Assembly: GCA_017871115.1 (NCBI GenBank)
Contig: JAFCIZ010000006.1
Location: 3,038,001-3,102,000, forward strand
Origin: Cunninghamella blakesleeana
Taxonomy: Eukaryota; Mucoromycota; Mucoromycetes; Mucorales; Cunninghamellaceae
Length of the DNA stretch: 64,000 bases
Direction: 5' to 3'
Shown: one piece after another, positions 36,161-49,654 of the stretch
How positions within the stretch are numbered: the first letter of the stretch is position 1
Layout: every line of letters starts with the position of its first letter
Notes under the pieces: generated by a model
Told to the model about the DNA's origin: nothing
What the model saw: the letters and a program-made list of their open reading frames with translations, nothing else
Database searches by the model: none
Made by a program: the position numbers and the translations under genes

Positions 36161-39100
36161 TTAAAGATGACTTTCCAACGATTTTGATAACCATTTTTCA
36201 TTTTTTACAAAGGCAGCGTTTAAGACATCCCAAATATTCTTAGCATATATGAATTCGATATCCATTTTAATTGACATAGGAATATCTGTTTCTACATCCA
36301 TTTTATTTTTCCAAGGTAATATGATTTTTCGAATACCAGCTCGATGTGCAGAGATTACCTTCTCTTTAATACCTCCAACTAAATATAATTAAAAAAGGAA
36401 AGATGAAAAATAGATAAATTTTAATAATAATAATAATAAAAGATATTTTTTTAATTTAATTTAATTTAGTTTACCAGGCAAGACTTGGCCACGTAAAGAC
36501 ATTTCACCTGTCATAGCCGTTGTTGAAGGTATATGCCATTCGCCAAATAGTGATACCAAAGCACATACTAACGTTACACCTGCACTTGGGCTTCATATAC
36601 ATAATAAATAAAATTAGAAAATAAAGATATATCTATATTAGTTTATATATAATAGATTATTTGTATTGAATAAAAATTATGTATATATTTACCCATTTTT
36701 TGGAATACTAGAAGCTGGAAAATGAATATGTATATCTTCATGTTCAACAATATTTGTTCTTCTTGACGATGTTAAATTTAATTCGAATGCATGAGATTTA
36801 ACCCAGGATAAAGCGATCTGTGCTGATTCTTTAATCGTATCGCCCAAAGAACCTAAAAAATAATAGTAATAAAAAGTTTTTTTTTTTAATTTTGAATTTA
36901 TTCCATCTTTTATTTCTATTGTTTTCTGGTATATGTGTATATATAAAATATTTTACCTGTTAATAATAAATCACCACCTCTTCCGGGCATTTTTGATGCT
37001 TCAACATAAAGAATACCTCCATTTCCAGAACCAGAATAAGCTAAACCAGTACAAACTCCAAATACTTCATTACTACTATCAGCAACTTCTTTTTCGAATT
37101 TGGGTATCTATATATATACATTAAAATAAATAAAGAATAGAATGAATTAAAAAATTAATTTTTTTTAAAAAAAATGAGCTGATTTTTTTTCTTTTATTTT
37201 GTATTACTCCAAGAATGTTACGAAGGTCTTCCAAAGTAATAATAGGTGAATAATTAGATGGAGGTAATTTGTTTTCATGGATATCAGCCAATTCTACACA
37301 TTTTGCACGAACAATAGAAGCAATAGTTCTTTCTAAAGTTCGAACACCACTTTCTCGAGTATAGTTTTCAATTAATTTCATTATAACTTCATCATTCATT
37401 TGAACATCTTTTTCTTCTAATCCATGCTCAATCAATTGTTTAGGTAAAAGATGTGATTTAGTAATATGCAATTTTTCTTCATAGGTATATCCATTCAAAT
37501 GAATGACTTCCATACGATCAAGAAGTGGTTCAGGAATGTTTTCCATATTGTTGGCAGTGGCAATAAAAAATACATTGGATAAATCAAAGGGTACATTAAG
37601 ATAGTGATCTGAAAAGTTTTTGTTTTGATGAGGGTCTAATACTTCTAATAATGCAGCAGCTATTTTATATTATGAAAAAAATAAAGTAAAGTAAAAATAA
37701 TGAATTGATGAATTTATTATTTTATTTAATTATTATTATTAATGTAAATTACCTGGGTCTCCATAATGTGATGAATGAACCAATTTATCAATTTCATCTA
37801 ATAGTATACATGGATTATTGACACCAACTTTATGTATTCCTTGGATAATAAGACCTGGCTGTGATCCTACATATGTACGTCGATGTCCTCTATAAATATA
37901 CAGAGCAAAATAATTATAGTTATGATGATAATTAATATTATTTTTTTAATACCTTATTCCGTTCTTATTTTATTTTATATTCTAACCTCATTTCAGCTTC
38001 ATCTCTAACTCCACCTAATGATATTCTATGGAATTCTCTCGATAAAGCTATAGCAATTGATTTTCCTAATGAAGTTTTACCTACACCTGGCTAAATAACA
38101 AAATTAGTAATAAATAAAATTAGTAGGCGTACATTTAACAATCAGAACAATAGAAATCTATATACACTTACTGAACCAACAAAACAAATAATAGGGGCTT
38201 TTAAGTTTCCTTTCATTTTTACAACGGACAAATGCTCAATAATTCTTTTTTTAACATGTGTTAAGCTAGAAAAAAAAAAATACCCAATCCAAATAAGTAA
38301 TTAATTAGATACCATTTGTTTATATACATACATGTATATTTTGTTAATAAACCCTCATCATTTAACCTTTATATTTTTATATTCTTTTTACCCATAATGG
38401 TCGTCATCTAGTTGTTGTCTAGCCCTTTGAATATCGACAAGATCTTCAGATTTTTTATTCCAAGGCATATCGGCCATCCATTCTAAATAATTTCTTGAAA
38501 CTGACCATTCAGTAGAGGATGGCTGTAAGCGTTTAATTCTTTTTAATTCTTTTTGTGCAACCGTAACAGCATGGGAAGGCATATTTGCTTCTACTAATCT
38601 TCTATTTAATTCAGTTGTGTCATCTTCTTCTTTTTGTTCATAACCTAATTCTTGTCGTATAGCATCCAACTATTTTTAAAAATGAAAACATGATTTATCC
38701 GTCAATATTTTAAATAACTAAACTTATTTTCTCTCTTCACTTTATATATATACATATCTTTTTTTACCTGTTGGCGTAAATAAAATTCACGTTGCTGTTT
38801 ATTCAGTTTTCCTTCGACAGTAGATTGAACTTGTTGAGATATTTGTAAAACATGAACTTGGCGTTGCATCCAATTAGAAATCAGTCGAATTCGCTGAACA
38901 GGATCACTTGTTTTTAGCATAATCCATTTTTCATCAAAAGATGTTTCAATAATAGAAACCAATAAATCCGCTAAAGCTAAAGGAGGCATAGTGGTTGTCA
39001 TTTTTGTTAATTGGGTCATTAAACTATCGGGCATTTGTAATTCTTTCATTTTTAAAATAAATTCATCGCATAATTTTTTGTATTCAATAATAATTTGGTT

Positions 39101-39598
39101 CATATTGGAAACGTTATTTTCTTGAGGATAGTATTTAACTTGATACATAAGAGTAGAAGAAGGATGGGTATATTCTTTTACAAGTTGACACCGTTGAATG
39201 CCTTCAAAATAAACACCAAAGACACCTGAACCTGAACGTTGAACTCGAATAATTTTAGCAACACAACCAAAACTAGCTAAACGGTTCTTTTGAGAAGGAG
39301 TAACTAATTTCTCTTGCAATTTCTTTTTTTCTTCTTGTTCTTCTTCATTACCCATAGGAACTTTAGGCGCAAAGGAAGGGAAGGCTTCTTCTATTTCTTC
39401 TTTTTCAGTATTTGCTGTTGCTATTTTGTCCTCTTTTAAAGGAACGCATACGACATAAATGGATTCTTGATCAGATTTCTTGAAAAACTTTCTAGTTAAT
39501 TCTATAGCTTCGTTTCCAATAAGGACAGTACGAAGTACAACGTGTGGTAATAAGACTTTCTTTTCCAAAGGGATCACTGTTAAGGCAGTAGGTATCAT
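36161..39598 (-). CDS. Lon protease, peroxisomal type (Lon2/Pln-like)
   Basis: ATP-dependent serine protease and chaperone. Ten exons: 38768-39598, 38392-38669, 38172-38265, 37987-38090, 37753-37889, 37208-37659, 36957-37107, 36693-36852, 36475-36590 and 36161-36378; phases agree, 846 aa. The N-terminal substrate domain has [18 protein letters not shown] and [20 protein letters not shown]. The AAA+ module has Walker A SPGVGKT (~residues 401-407, split by an intron) and LLDEIDK, followed by an ESGVRTLER sensor region. The protease domain has the catalytic Ser in NGPSAG (~738) and Lys in GGIKEK (~779). There is no mitochondrial presequence, and the protein ends S-H-L, a PTS1-type tripeptide, so peroxisomal matrix quality control is the best inference. 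It is not the mitochondrial Pim1 paralog. Confidence 0.94.
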
Positions 39599-40169
39599 TA
39601 TTATTATAAGTAATATAAGTATAAGGTAGTAATAATAATAATAAAAAAGAGTGGGGGAGAGGAATAAACAAAATAACGTGAAAGAGAAAGAGAAAAAAAT
39701 AAAAAAAACTCTGGTGAGAAAATTAAGCTATATTTATATAATTTTAAATAGGAACGAAAATCGGTGTTTTAATTTTATTCCAATATTTTTATGCAATTTT
39801 TACTCCACATTTTTTAAAAAAATATTCACACACACGAAAGTATTAAAAACAAATAAATAAATGATAATCCCTTTTTTTCATTTAAGGTATTTTATATTAT
39901 TATTAAAAAGCTATAAGAATGAAAAAAAAATATTTTGTATATAACAAACATATGTATAAATAAAATAAAGCCTAATAATAATAATAATAGTGAAATAATA
40001 AAAACAATATATATATATATACATACATACATACACATATACATATATATATAATATATATATTTATGTTAAGAGTTTAAAAATTGACTTAAATGTTTTT
40101 TTTTAGTATGAAGAGTGGGAGAGTGGTACAAAATAAAAAAATATATTTATTTTCATTTTTTTTTTTTTT
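39599..40169. other. Intergenic, promoter side of the Lon gene
   Basis: About 570 bp. (AAT)n near 39630 and 39970, a CATA microsatellite near 40020-40040, and a T-run just before the GBE stop codon. The short plus-strand frame 39651-39860 is Lys/Asn-rich and not supported. Confidence 0.55.
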
Positions 40170-42868
40170 TTAATTTGCTTTCGTTAATAAGAAAGCTGTT
40201 CTACAAGGAATATAAACTTGAATCCAATTTGGACGACTATCCCATTCTTCGTTTGTAGTAAAGTATTCACCTTTAGGATCTAAACGGTCATGACCACCAA
40301 ATTTCTTTTTATCATCGGAATTTAAAATCATTTTATATTTTCCAGCTTGGCTAACACCAATACGATAATCTGTATAAGATTGTGTTGGATGGAAATTAAA
40401 AACAAAGACTACATTCCCTCTTTCAAAAACTATCACTTTATCTCCTTCATGTTTACGAGAGACATAAGCTTGAGGTTGATGAAGCCATCCATAAATTTCT
40501 TCTGTTTGTTGTAGAGCCCGATCCCATTCATTTAAGTATTTATAACGAAGCAAATGATCATCCAATACGTTCCATTGACGTCGAGCGTAATGGAAACTGG
40601 AATTATTACCATCTCTTGGAAAATCAAGCCATTCAGGGTGTCCAAATTCATTGCCTTCAAAATTTAAATAGCCTTCTCCAGATAAGCCATGTGTGATTAA
40701 ACTATGAAAAATTTAAATAAATAATAATATATATATATATATTTAATTAGGTGATGATTATATATATTTTCTCTTCCTTTTTAAAAAAGGTGATTTGTAT
40801 TTATTTTTTTACCGTATCATTTTATGTAAAGCAAGACCACGGTCTATCACTGGCGTTAATTCAGACAAATCACTCATATTAGTATACATTTCTTTATCCA
40901 TAAGCCAAAAAGCCAATGTTTTATCCCCTACCAACGCTTGGTCATGCGATTCACAGTACCCAATTGTTTTTTCCAAATGACGACGGTTTGTTAAAATGTG
41001 AACGATATGTCCCATTTTCCAATCATCATCCTTTGTTTCCTTTAATAATTTAATCCATGTATCTGGTACAGCCATAGCAAGGCGATAATCAAATCCTAAT
41101 CCACCTTCTTTCACAGGGCGACAGCTACCAGGCATACCTGATACGTCTTCCGCAATGGTGATGACATTAGGATAGTGTTGATGTAAATAATCATTAGCTA
41201 ATTGACAATACATGACACTATCTTCATCCACGTTATCACCAAAATATTCGTGATAATCCCCAGAAAAGCCATATCCAATACCATGATGTTTATATAACAT
41301 ACTAGTGACCCCATCAAATCGGAACCCATCAAATTGGTAAACGTCCATCCAATAGCGTAAATTTGACATTAAAAATCGCAAAACTTCGTATTGCCCATAA
41401 TTGAAAAGTCGAGAATCCCAGAGTTCATGGCGCCCTTTACTACCTTCATGGAAATAACAATGATCACTACCATCAAATAGATTTAATCCATCTTCTACAT
41501 TTTTACAAGCATGGGAATGTACTACATCCAATAAGACCACTAAGCCAAGTTGATGAGCTGTATCAATTAATTCTTTTAATTCTTCAGGTGTGCCATATCT
41601 TGATGATGGAGCAAAAAAGGATGTAACTTGATAACCAAATGATGCATAATAAGCATGTTCCATGATGGCCATTAATTGAATAGCATTGTAGCCAAGATAA
41701 GCTATACGTGGTAAGATATTCTTTGTAAATTCTTTATAAGTACCAACACGAGGTTCTGTAGTAGAAATACCAACTAAATAAATATGTATATAAAATAAAA
41801 TAAGTAAATATAAAGTGGAAATAAAAATAAAAATAAATGAATAACTAATTCATCATCATATATATATATATATATATATTTCTTATCATTACCATGTGCT
41901 TCATATATACGTAAACTTTCGGGTTTTTTTGGACGAGAGTGTTTAAATGTATATTTGTTGTCAGGATTCCAAAAAATAGCCTCATAGGTAGGACTTACTG
42001 AAAGTTCTTGTGTGACTCGATTAATCCATGCTGGTAGACGGTATATACGTTCTCCATTAGATAATGTCATACTAATCTATATATATAGTCGTGAGTATGT
42101 CATTTTTTTAATAGTATCTATAATATATATTATCCTTTTTTAAATAATTTATATATATTTTAATATTTTACCTTCACTTTTGAATTATGGGGAATTGCAG
42201 GTTTACCATCGACTGTTGGAGGAATAACAATTTCAAATACACCGTATTGATCTCGTTTCATTCTATGGGTATTAATATTCCAAGCGTCTATTTGATTTAA
42301 TGTGTAACCCAACAAAAAAAAAGTAGAAGTATAAATATAAATAAATGATAAAAATAACAATAATAATAAAGAATCCTTGATATATATTGAAAATAATAGA
42401 TTAAATAGAGAAAGAAATAATACTTACTAAATTCACCAACAAGACAAGCTGTTATTGCGTTGGGAGCCCATTCACGGTAAATGATGGTATTATCTTTTTC
42501 AACATTGAAACCATAATATTCATATCCTTTGGTGAATTTTTCAATTCCGCCTGGCGAGTTTTCTATCATTTTTTTATATTTTTCAAAATAGGCATATCTT
42601 TATATCATTCATAATCATAATAAAAGCAAATATGTATATATTAGCAAAAAATATATAAGATGAGTATATTATAATACTCATATACAATAAAATAAATATT
42701 AATAGATAGATATATACTTTTACTTTACCTTTTTTTAAGTTCTTCTTTAAAAGGATCTAACCAAGGATCAATAATTGTCAAACCAGTACCATCAGCAGGT
42801 AAAGTTAATACGCGTCCAGGTTCGACTTCTTCTTGAAAAGTAGGGATATTATCTTCTTTTGTGGACAT
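40170..42868 (-). CDS. GLC3: 1,4-alpha-glucan branching enzyme (glycogen branching, GH13)
   Basis: Transfers alpha-1,4 glucan segments to make alpha-1,6 branches in glycogen, in the cytosol. Exons 42729-42868, 42428-42597, 42172-42287, 41893-42076, 40813-41773 and 40170-40701; total 2103 nt, 700 aa, the usual family length. The N-terminal CBM48-like part has [20 protein letters not shown]. The (beta/alpha)8 catalytic domain has DVVHSHA, the nucleophile Asp in [11 protein letters not shown] (~residue 357), the acid/base Glu in IAEDVSG (~412) and the stabilising Asp in ESHDQ (~481). The end ([15 protein letters not shown]) is the all-beta C-terminal domain. The start MSTKEDNIP was chosen over an in-frame upstream Met (42985) because the upstream residues are Phe/Leu/Tyr runs from leader DNA. 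Confidence 0.97.
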
Positions 42869-43778
42869 TTTTTTTTTATAATAATATATTTTAAGTAAGG
42901 AATATAAAATGAATAATAATAAAAGTGAAAGAAAAAAGAGAGAAAAAATAAAAGAAAAAAGGAAAAAATAATTTTTTATAAGCAAAAAGTAGACCGGAGA
43001 TCAAAAAAATTATATTTTTCCATTATAAAAAAAAATATTCCCCAAATCCTTACTAGTTTAATTAACCCTTTTTTATATAAAAATTATCATCTTTTGTTTA
43101 ATGGTTATAATTATGTTTATTCTCACTCATTATATATAAAAAATTTCATCTTAATATATATATATATATATGTATATGTTATGCGTTGAGAAGAATGAAG
43201 GAAAGTATTTTTTGATGGCAATAAAGTTACACAAAGCAGTTTTTTTTTTCTTTTTTCCCGTTTATCTGTTCTCATCCACCTTGATTTATAAAAGATTAAA
43301 AAAAGAGAAAGATCCTTCAAAAGATTAAATAAAGTGAAAATAAACCTTCTTTTTTTTTGTCCCCAACCAACTTTTTCCTTTCCTTTCTTCAAATAAGCCT
43401 AGTGTAATAATAACCCCTGATATATTGTCATTTCATTTCCATACTATAAATAAACGAAGAAATTGTTGGAGATTTATTTAAAAAAGAAAAAAGAAATAGG
43501 TTTTTGCTATTATTATTATTATTATTTACCACTTTGAGTAACGCCTGTATATAAATCAACGCTTTGACCACGTTAGAAAAAAATCGACAAAGGTTTTTTT
43601 TCAGTTTGGTAAAAAGTTGGTTGAGCGGAATTTAAAATCAATTTGTAAACTTAATTTTTTTCTTTTGCTGCTCCATGCTTTATTTTTACTGCGCGTATGA
43701 ACATATATATTTTTATTTTTTATTTTTGCTTTTTATTTTTTTTATTTTTTATTTTTATTTTTATTTTTTTTAATAATA
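42869..43778. promoter_or_regulatory. Divergent promoter region, GLC3 / Yrb30-like gene
   Basis: 910 bp between divergent starts. T-rich tract immediately before the plus-strand ATG (43720-43770); GAAA/AAGG purine-rich stretch on the GLC3 side; TATATA run at 43155-43170. A minus-strand frame at 43123-43392 is composed of Lys/Leu-rich leader sequence and is not called. Confidence 0.5.
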
Positions 43779-45199
43779 ATGTCTTTGGAAGATATCTTTA
43801 GTAAACTTGCTACAACTACCGTTACCACTGTTTCAAGAATAGCTCTTAGTCATGCTACTAATGCAGCCATACGAAATGTAACCCACTACATTTCTCAGCA
43901 AGCCTTGACTGACAACAAAGATTACAGCAGAGAATTACAATCTCTACAGCGACAGTTAGATCTTAAAATTAAAAACTTGAAGGTAAAATAAAAAAGAAAG
44001 AAACTATTATTATTATTTTTATTAGTGTTATTAAATATATACATATACATATATATATATAAATGTGTTTAAACATCTTTTTCTCTTTCCTTTTCTTATA
44101 TATTTAATAGCCAGCGGTTGATATGATATCACATAGTGTTGCTAATGGGAATCAAGATCTAGAAGCATCATTAGAGATGTGTAATGATTTAAAACGCGAT
44201 TTGGATGCATTTACTTATGAAACAGAAATAGCCTTAAAAAACAAAGCCAGCCCATCAGGTTTAGTAGCACGACTAAAAACCATTTTACATCAAGTGGATG
44301 ATACTTTACCTTCAATTTATTTATCTTTAAGAAGTATTGATTCATTAGTTGGAAAAGTATCAAGTAGTAAACTAATTCAAGCTTCCACTATTTTACAACA
44401 TGCATCAGCATCAACATTGCAAAAAAAAAACAAATATTCTTTTACAGTCACTTTATATTCATTATTTGCTGCCAATGTCCGAACAACAATAGATTCATCA
44501 TCATCACCTATTGAATGTGTTTGGAAAGAAGAAGCAAGAAAATGTACACTAACTATTGAAAAACAACAGCAACCATCGTCATCAGAAACAATTCAATATC
44601 ATTTGGTTTTAAAAGAAGATATGAATGACGGATTATACCACGACGCAGAGGATACTCCAAAAAAATGGAATTGGAAAGTGGATCATATTAAAAAATTATT
44701 TTTTACAAAGAGTGGTACTTTGTTAAATATTGAAGATGCTAAAGCTTCTGTTTTAGTGATCAAATTATTAAAAGATAAAAAGGAAGAGGGAGAGGAAAAA
44801 ATAGAAAAAAATGGAAAAGATAACGAAGGTGAAGATGATAGTGATGGTGGTTTGGTGAAAACAAAAGAAACAGTGCCTGATATTCATCGTGATGAATTAA
44901 AATTAGCCGACTGGTTTGCTGTAGAAATATGGAAGGATAATACTGATGAAGAAGACGAAGATGGAGATGATGAAGAAGATCAAAGAGATGATAACAGCAA
45001 CAGTAATACTTCCCAGCTCGATAAACAATTCAATTATAGTAATAGCGGTAATATTAATGATTTCAAGAATGATTCTATTCAATTCCCAATGTCTCTTTTA
45101 TTATTGGAATCTACTATTAAGCTTGCCTTAATGGAAGTAACTGAACAAATACACCATTTAAATGCTTCTGATGAATTATTAAATACTTATATGTCATAA
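43779..45199 (+). CDS. Yrb30-like RanGTP-binding protein
   Basis: Exons 43779-43982 and 44111-45199 give 430 aa. The N-terminus (a FSKLATTTVTTVSRIALSHA helix, then NAAIRNVTHYIS), a coiled segment with the dipeptide-rich SRELQSLQRQL, and the block LRSIDSLVGKVSSSKLIQAS match the fungal RanGTP-binding (Yrb30) family as I know it. So does the C-terminal SLLLLESTIKLALMEVTEQI with HLNASDELLNTYM. In yeast, Yrb30 binds Ran-GTP and inhibits its RanGAP-stimulated hydrolysis; the same role here is inferred. Residues ~280-380 are an acidic Lys/Glu/Asp- and Asn/Ser-rich insertion (EEDEDGDDEED). The ATG lies directly after a T-rich leader. Confidence 0.76.
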
Positions 45200-45490
45200 A
45201 TATATAAATATTTTATTATATATAGTTAAAATAAACTTGTCATTTGCAAAATAAAATTAAATATGTACTTATATATCATAAAAAGTATAATCTTTTTTTT
45301 AATATAATAAAATAAGTCCATCCTTTGTAAAATATAATATATATATATATTTATAAAAATTTCTTTCAAAATAAAATAAAAATATAATGAATAGTAATAA
45401 TAGTAATAATATATATGTATATATATATATGTTGCTTTGTTTTTTTTATTTTTTTTATTATTATTTTTTTTATTTTCAATAAACATTGAT
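45200..45490. other. Convergent 3' intergenic region
   Basis: About 290 bp between the stops of the Yrb30-like and RPT3 genes; TA runs and T-rich DNA only. Confidence 0.6.
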
Positions 45491-47237
<1,747 letters not shown>

Positions 47238-47496
47238 TATATTGATTCTTGAATAGGTTATTTATAAAAATGAAAAATATAAAAAAAAGAGAGTGGAAAA
47301 AAAATAAAAAAAAAAAAAAAGATACTACTAATAATAAAAACGAAAGAAAGAAAAGAAAGGGAAATTATTATTTTTTTAAAAAAACAACTATGTATACGCG
47401 TTCTTTTTTTAAAATTCCGCTTATTTTTTCTTTACCCATTTTTTTCTTTCAACTTCCTCCTTTTTCTCTTTATAATTTTTATATGAACTTAATATA
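47238..47496. promoter_or_regulatory. Short divergent promoter, RPT3 / TPR gene
   Basis: 259 bp separate the two ATGs, so one nucleosome-depleted region probably serves both. Holds an A14 tract (about 47310-47323), a seven-T/seven-A junction at 47371-47384, and ACGCGTTC near 47396. I see no Rpn4-type GGTGGCAAA element. Confidence 0.5.
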
Positions 47497-48020
47497 ATGT
47501 CATCGCCAGAAGAAAATTTCGAAAAAGGTGTTGCTTTAAGATATGAAGGAAATGAATTCTTTAAAAAGGGTGAATTCAAAGAAGGTAAAATAGATATCAT
47601 AGTAATAATAAATACATTTCTCTTAAACAATATAATAAAAAAATAATAATAGCTTTCTTTTTAACCCTTATTTTATATTCTGCTTTTAATTATTTATTAT
47701 AGCTCTCACTAAGTATTATCATGCTATTTTATATTTAAAGACTGTTGGAGGGCAAAAAAATAAAGAAGAATATGATAAACGTTCCAATGAACAATTGGTC
47801 TTTATATATAATAATATGTGTGGTAAGAATATAAATAATATATCAATATATGGAAATAAAAGAGGTACTGAAATATATATTTAATTTTTTATTGTTTTAT
47901 TATTCTATTTTCTTTTGATAGCCGTGCATATGAAACAATCCAATTGGGATCGAGTTATCCAATATTCAAAAAAGGTGAAATAGAAATAATAATAAAATTA
48001 AGATATAATAATAAACATAG

Positions 48021-48052
<32 letters not shown>

Positions 48053-48467
48053 AAAAAATATTTATTAATCATCATTATATACCTTTTTACTCAAATATAT
48101 AAATATATTTGATTAGGTTCTTGAATTGGATAAAGAAAATACAAAAGCTAAATTTCGAATGGCCCAAGCTTATCTTGGAAAGAAAGATTTAGATAGTGCA
48201 GAACCTTTATTAAAAGAAGTTAGTAAACGTGATCCTAATGGTAAAAGCAATTATAATCATAATCATAATAAAAAATAATCAAAGGTATATGTTTATATCA
48301 ATGCTAATAGTATTATTCACTTTTTTTTTATTATTTTTTATTTTCTAGATCCCGCAGTAAAAAAAGAATTAGCTCGCTTTGAAAAATTAACAGATGCTTC
48401 TGAAGGCAAGGAAAAGCAAGTATACCGAAGTATGATGTCGAAAATGTTTGAAGGGGAAAAAAAATAA
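47497..48467 (+). CDS. Small TPR protein, TTC9-like
   Basis: Exons 47497-47584, 47703-47822, 47922-47974, 48117-48240 and 48349-48467 give 167 aa in exact phase. Three TPR motifs fill the protein: EGNEFFKKGEFKEALTKYYH, then NNMCAVHMKQSNWDRVIQYS, then KAKFRMAQAYLGKKDLDSAE. The C-terminus KEKQVYRSMMSKMF matches the TTC9 and immunophilin-like TPR end. Single TPR clusters of this kind commonly bind Hsp90/Hsp70 C-terminal EEVD tails, but the client is unknown. It shares a divergent promoter with RPT3. Confidence 0.88.
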
Positions 48468-48695
48468 AAACTTAATATCATCATTCATTATCATTTTATC
48501 AATATCAATATCAATATCAAGTATATATATATATACTTTCAATTTTTTTATGTAAATTTACACTAATTGAATAATAATAAACCTACTCTTTTTTATGAAA
48601 ACGGTTTATTGTTAATACTATACAACTTTAATTTAATTTAATTTAATTTATTCTATTTATGCAAAAAAAAAGAAGAAAAAGGGTATTATTAAATT
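48468..48695. other. Convergent 3' intergenic region
   Basis: 228 bp between the TPR gene and the DUF202 gene; TATCAA repeats near 48496-48520 and (TTTAA)n near 48630-48650. Nothing else seen. Confidence 0.5.
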
Positions 48696-49366
48696 TTAAA
48701 ATCGACGTTCAAATAAAGCAACAATCATAATAAAACAGACAAAAAGCATAATAACCAATGCCATGAAATATCCAACGAAACCTTGCCTATATTTATAAAT
48801 AAAAATGATGGTAGATTAGATGATGATGACGATAATCTTTTTTTCTATATCTATTTATACTTTATGCTTTATAAAACTATCTAACTCTATATTACCCCAC
48901 GTGATATAAACGTTTTATAATTTGCTGTTGATTTCGGAAATAAGTTATAGTGGATGTTATAATACTAATCATGCCTAATAAAATAAAGATATAGGATACA
49001 ACTTTAACATTTGTACTGACAGTTGAATCATTTGTCCAAGGAAAAGATAAAGCAGGGGCGAATTTTTTAGTTGATAAATCTACAATGGTCATGAAACCTA
49101 AAAATCGGAATTAAAAAAAGTGTAAATAAATAATAATAATAATAATAAATATAATGTATATATAATATTATCTTATATTATTTACCAATAAGCGATAGAG
49201 TCACTCCGGTTCGAAGCCAAGTTAATAGATTTCTTTCGTTAGCACAGTGGTCTCTTGCTTCAGAAATACCTATTTTATCATGAATGGCATTGTCCAAGTA
49301 TCTAAATTCACTAGCACATTTCTCGTTATTACATTTTATAAAAGGCCGATCAATATTCGATTCCAT
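48696..49366 (-). CDS. DUF202-domain membrane protein
   Basis: Exons 49186-49366, 48896-49097 and 48696-48786 give 157 aa in exact phase. After a ~40-residue soluble head with a CNNEKCASEFRYLDN segment, the DUF202 signature appears: ARDHCANERNLLTWLRTGVT followed by LSLIGF, which is the first of three transmembrane helices. Helix 2 is VVSYIFILLGMISIITSTIT, and helix 3 is YFMALVMLFVCFIMIVALF just before the end. DUF202 occurs in bacterial YidH-like proteins and in the membrane part of fungal vacuolar transporter chaperone (VTC) subunits. This protein lacks SPX and polyphosphate-polymerase domains, so it is a stand-alone form resembling Vtc1. Function is inferred only to that level. Confidence 0.87.
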
Positions 49367-49654
49367 TAGTATTCTATGAAAATAAAAAAATATAAAAAGG
49401 AAAGAAGAAGAAGAGGAAAAAAGGAAAAAACCTTTTTTTTTTAAATTTTTTTTCAAACTCAGTATCGTCTTCGAGTTGTCGTGCGAATTACTTTTTTAAA
49501 AAAGGGGGAGTAAAAGAACAATTAAGTTAATACTACACTTTAATTTGATAGACATATATATACTCCTCATTTTTTTTTCTTTCTCTCTCTCTTATTCTCT
49601 TTTCTCTTTCGCTTTTTTTTCACTTTCTTTAATAATATTTGCTATAATAATAAT
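49367..49654. promoter_or_regulatory. Short divergent promoter, DUF202 / PA-RING genes
   Basis: 288 bp between divergent ATGs, with a six-T/six-A junction at about 49492-49503 followed by GGGGGAG, and a strongly pyrimidine leader (TTTCTCTCTCTCTTATTCTC) before the PA-RING start. Confidence 0.5.

Noticed and set aside
42869..42985. N-terminal extension of the branching enzyme from an upstream in-frame Met
   Set aside because: The extra residues are Phe/Leu/Tyr/Lys runs encoded by homopolymeric leader DNA; the family begins near MSTKEDN.
43123..43392. 89-codon minus-strand frame between GLC3 and the Yrb30-like gene
   Set aside because: Lys/Phe/Leu-rich translation of promoter purine and pyrimidine tracts; no homology.
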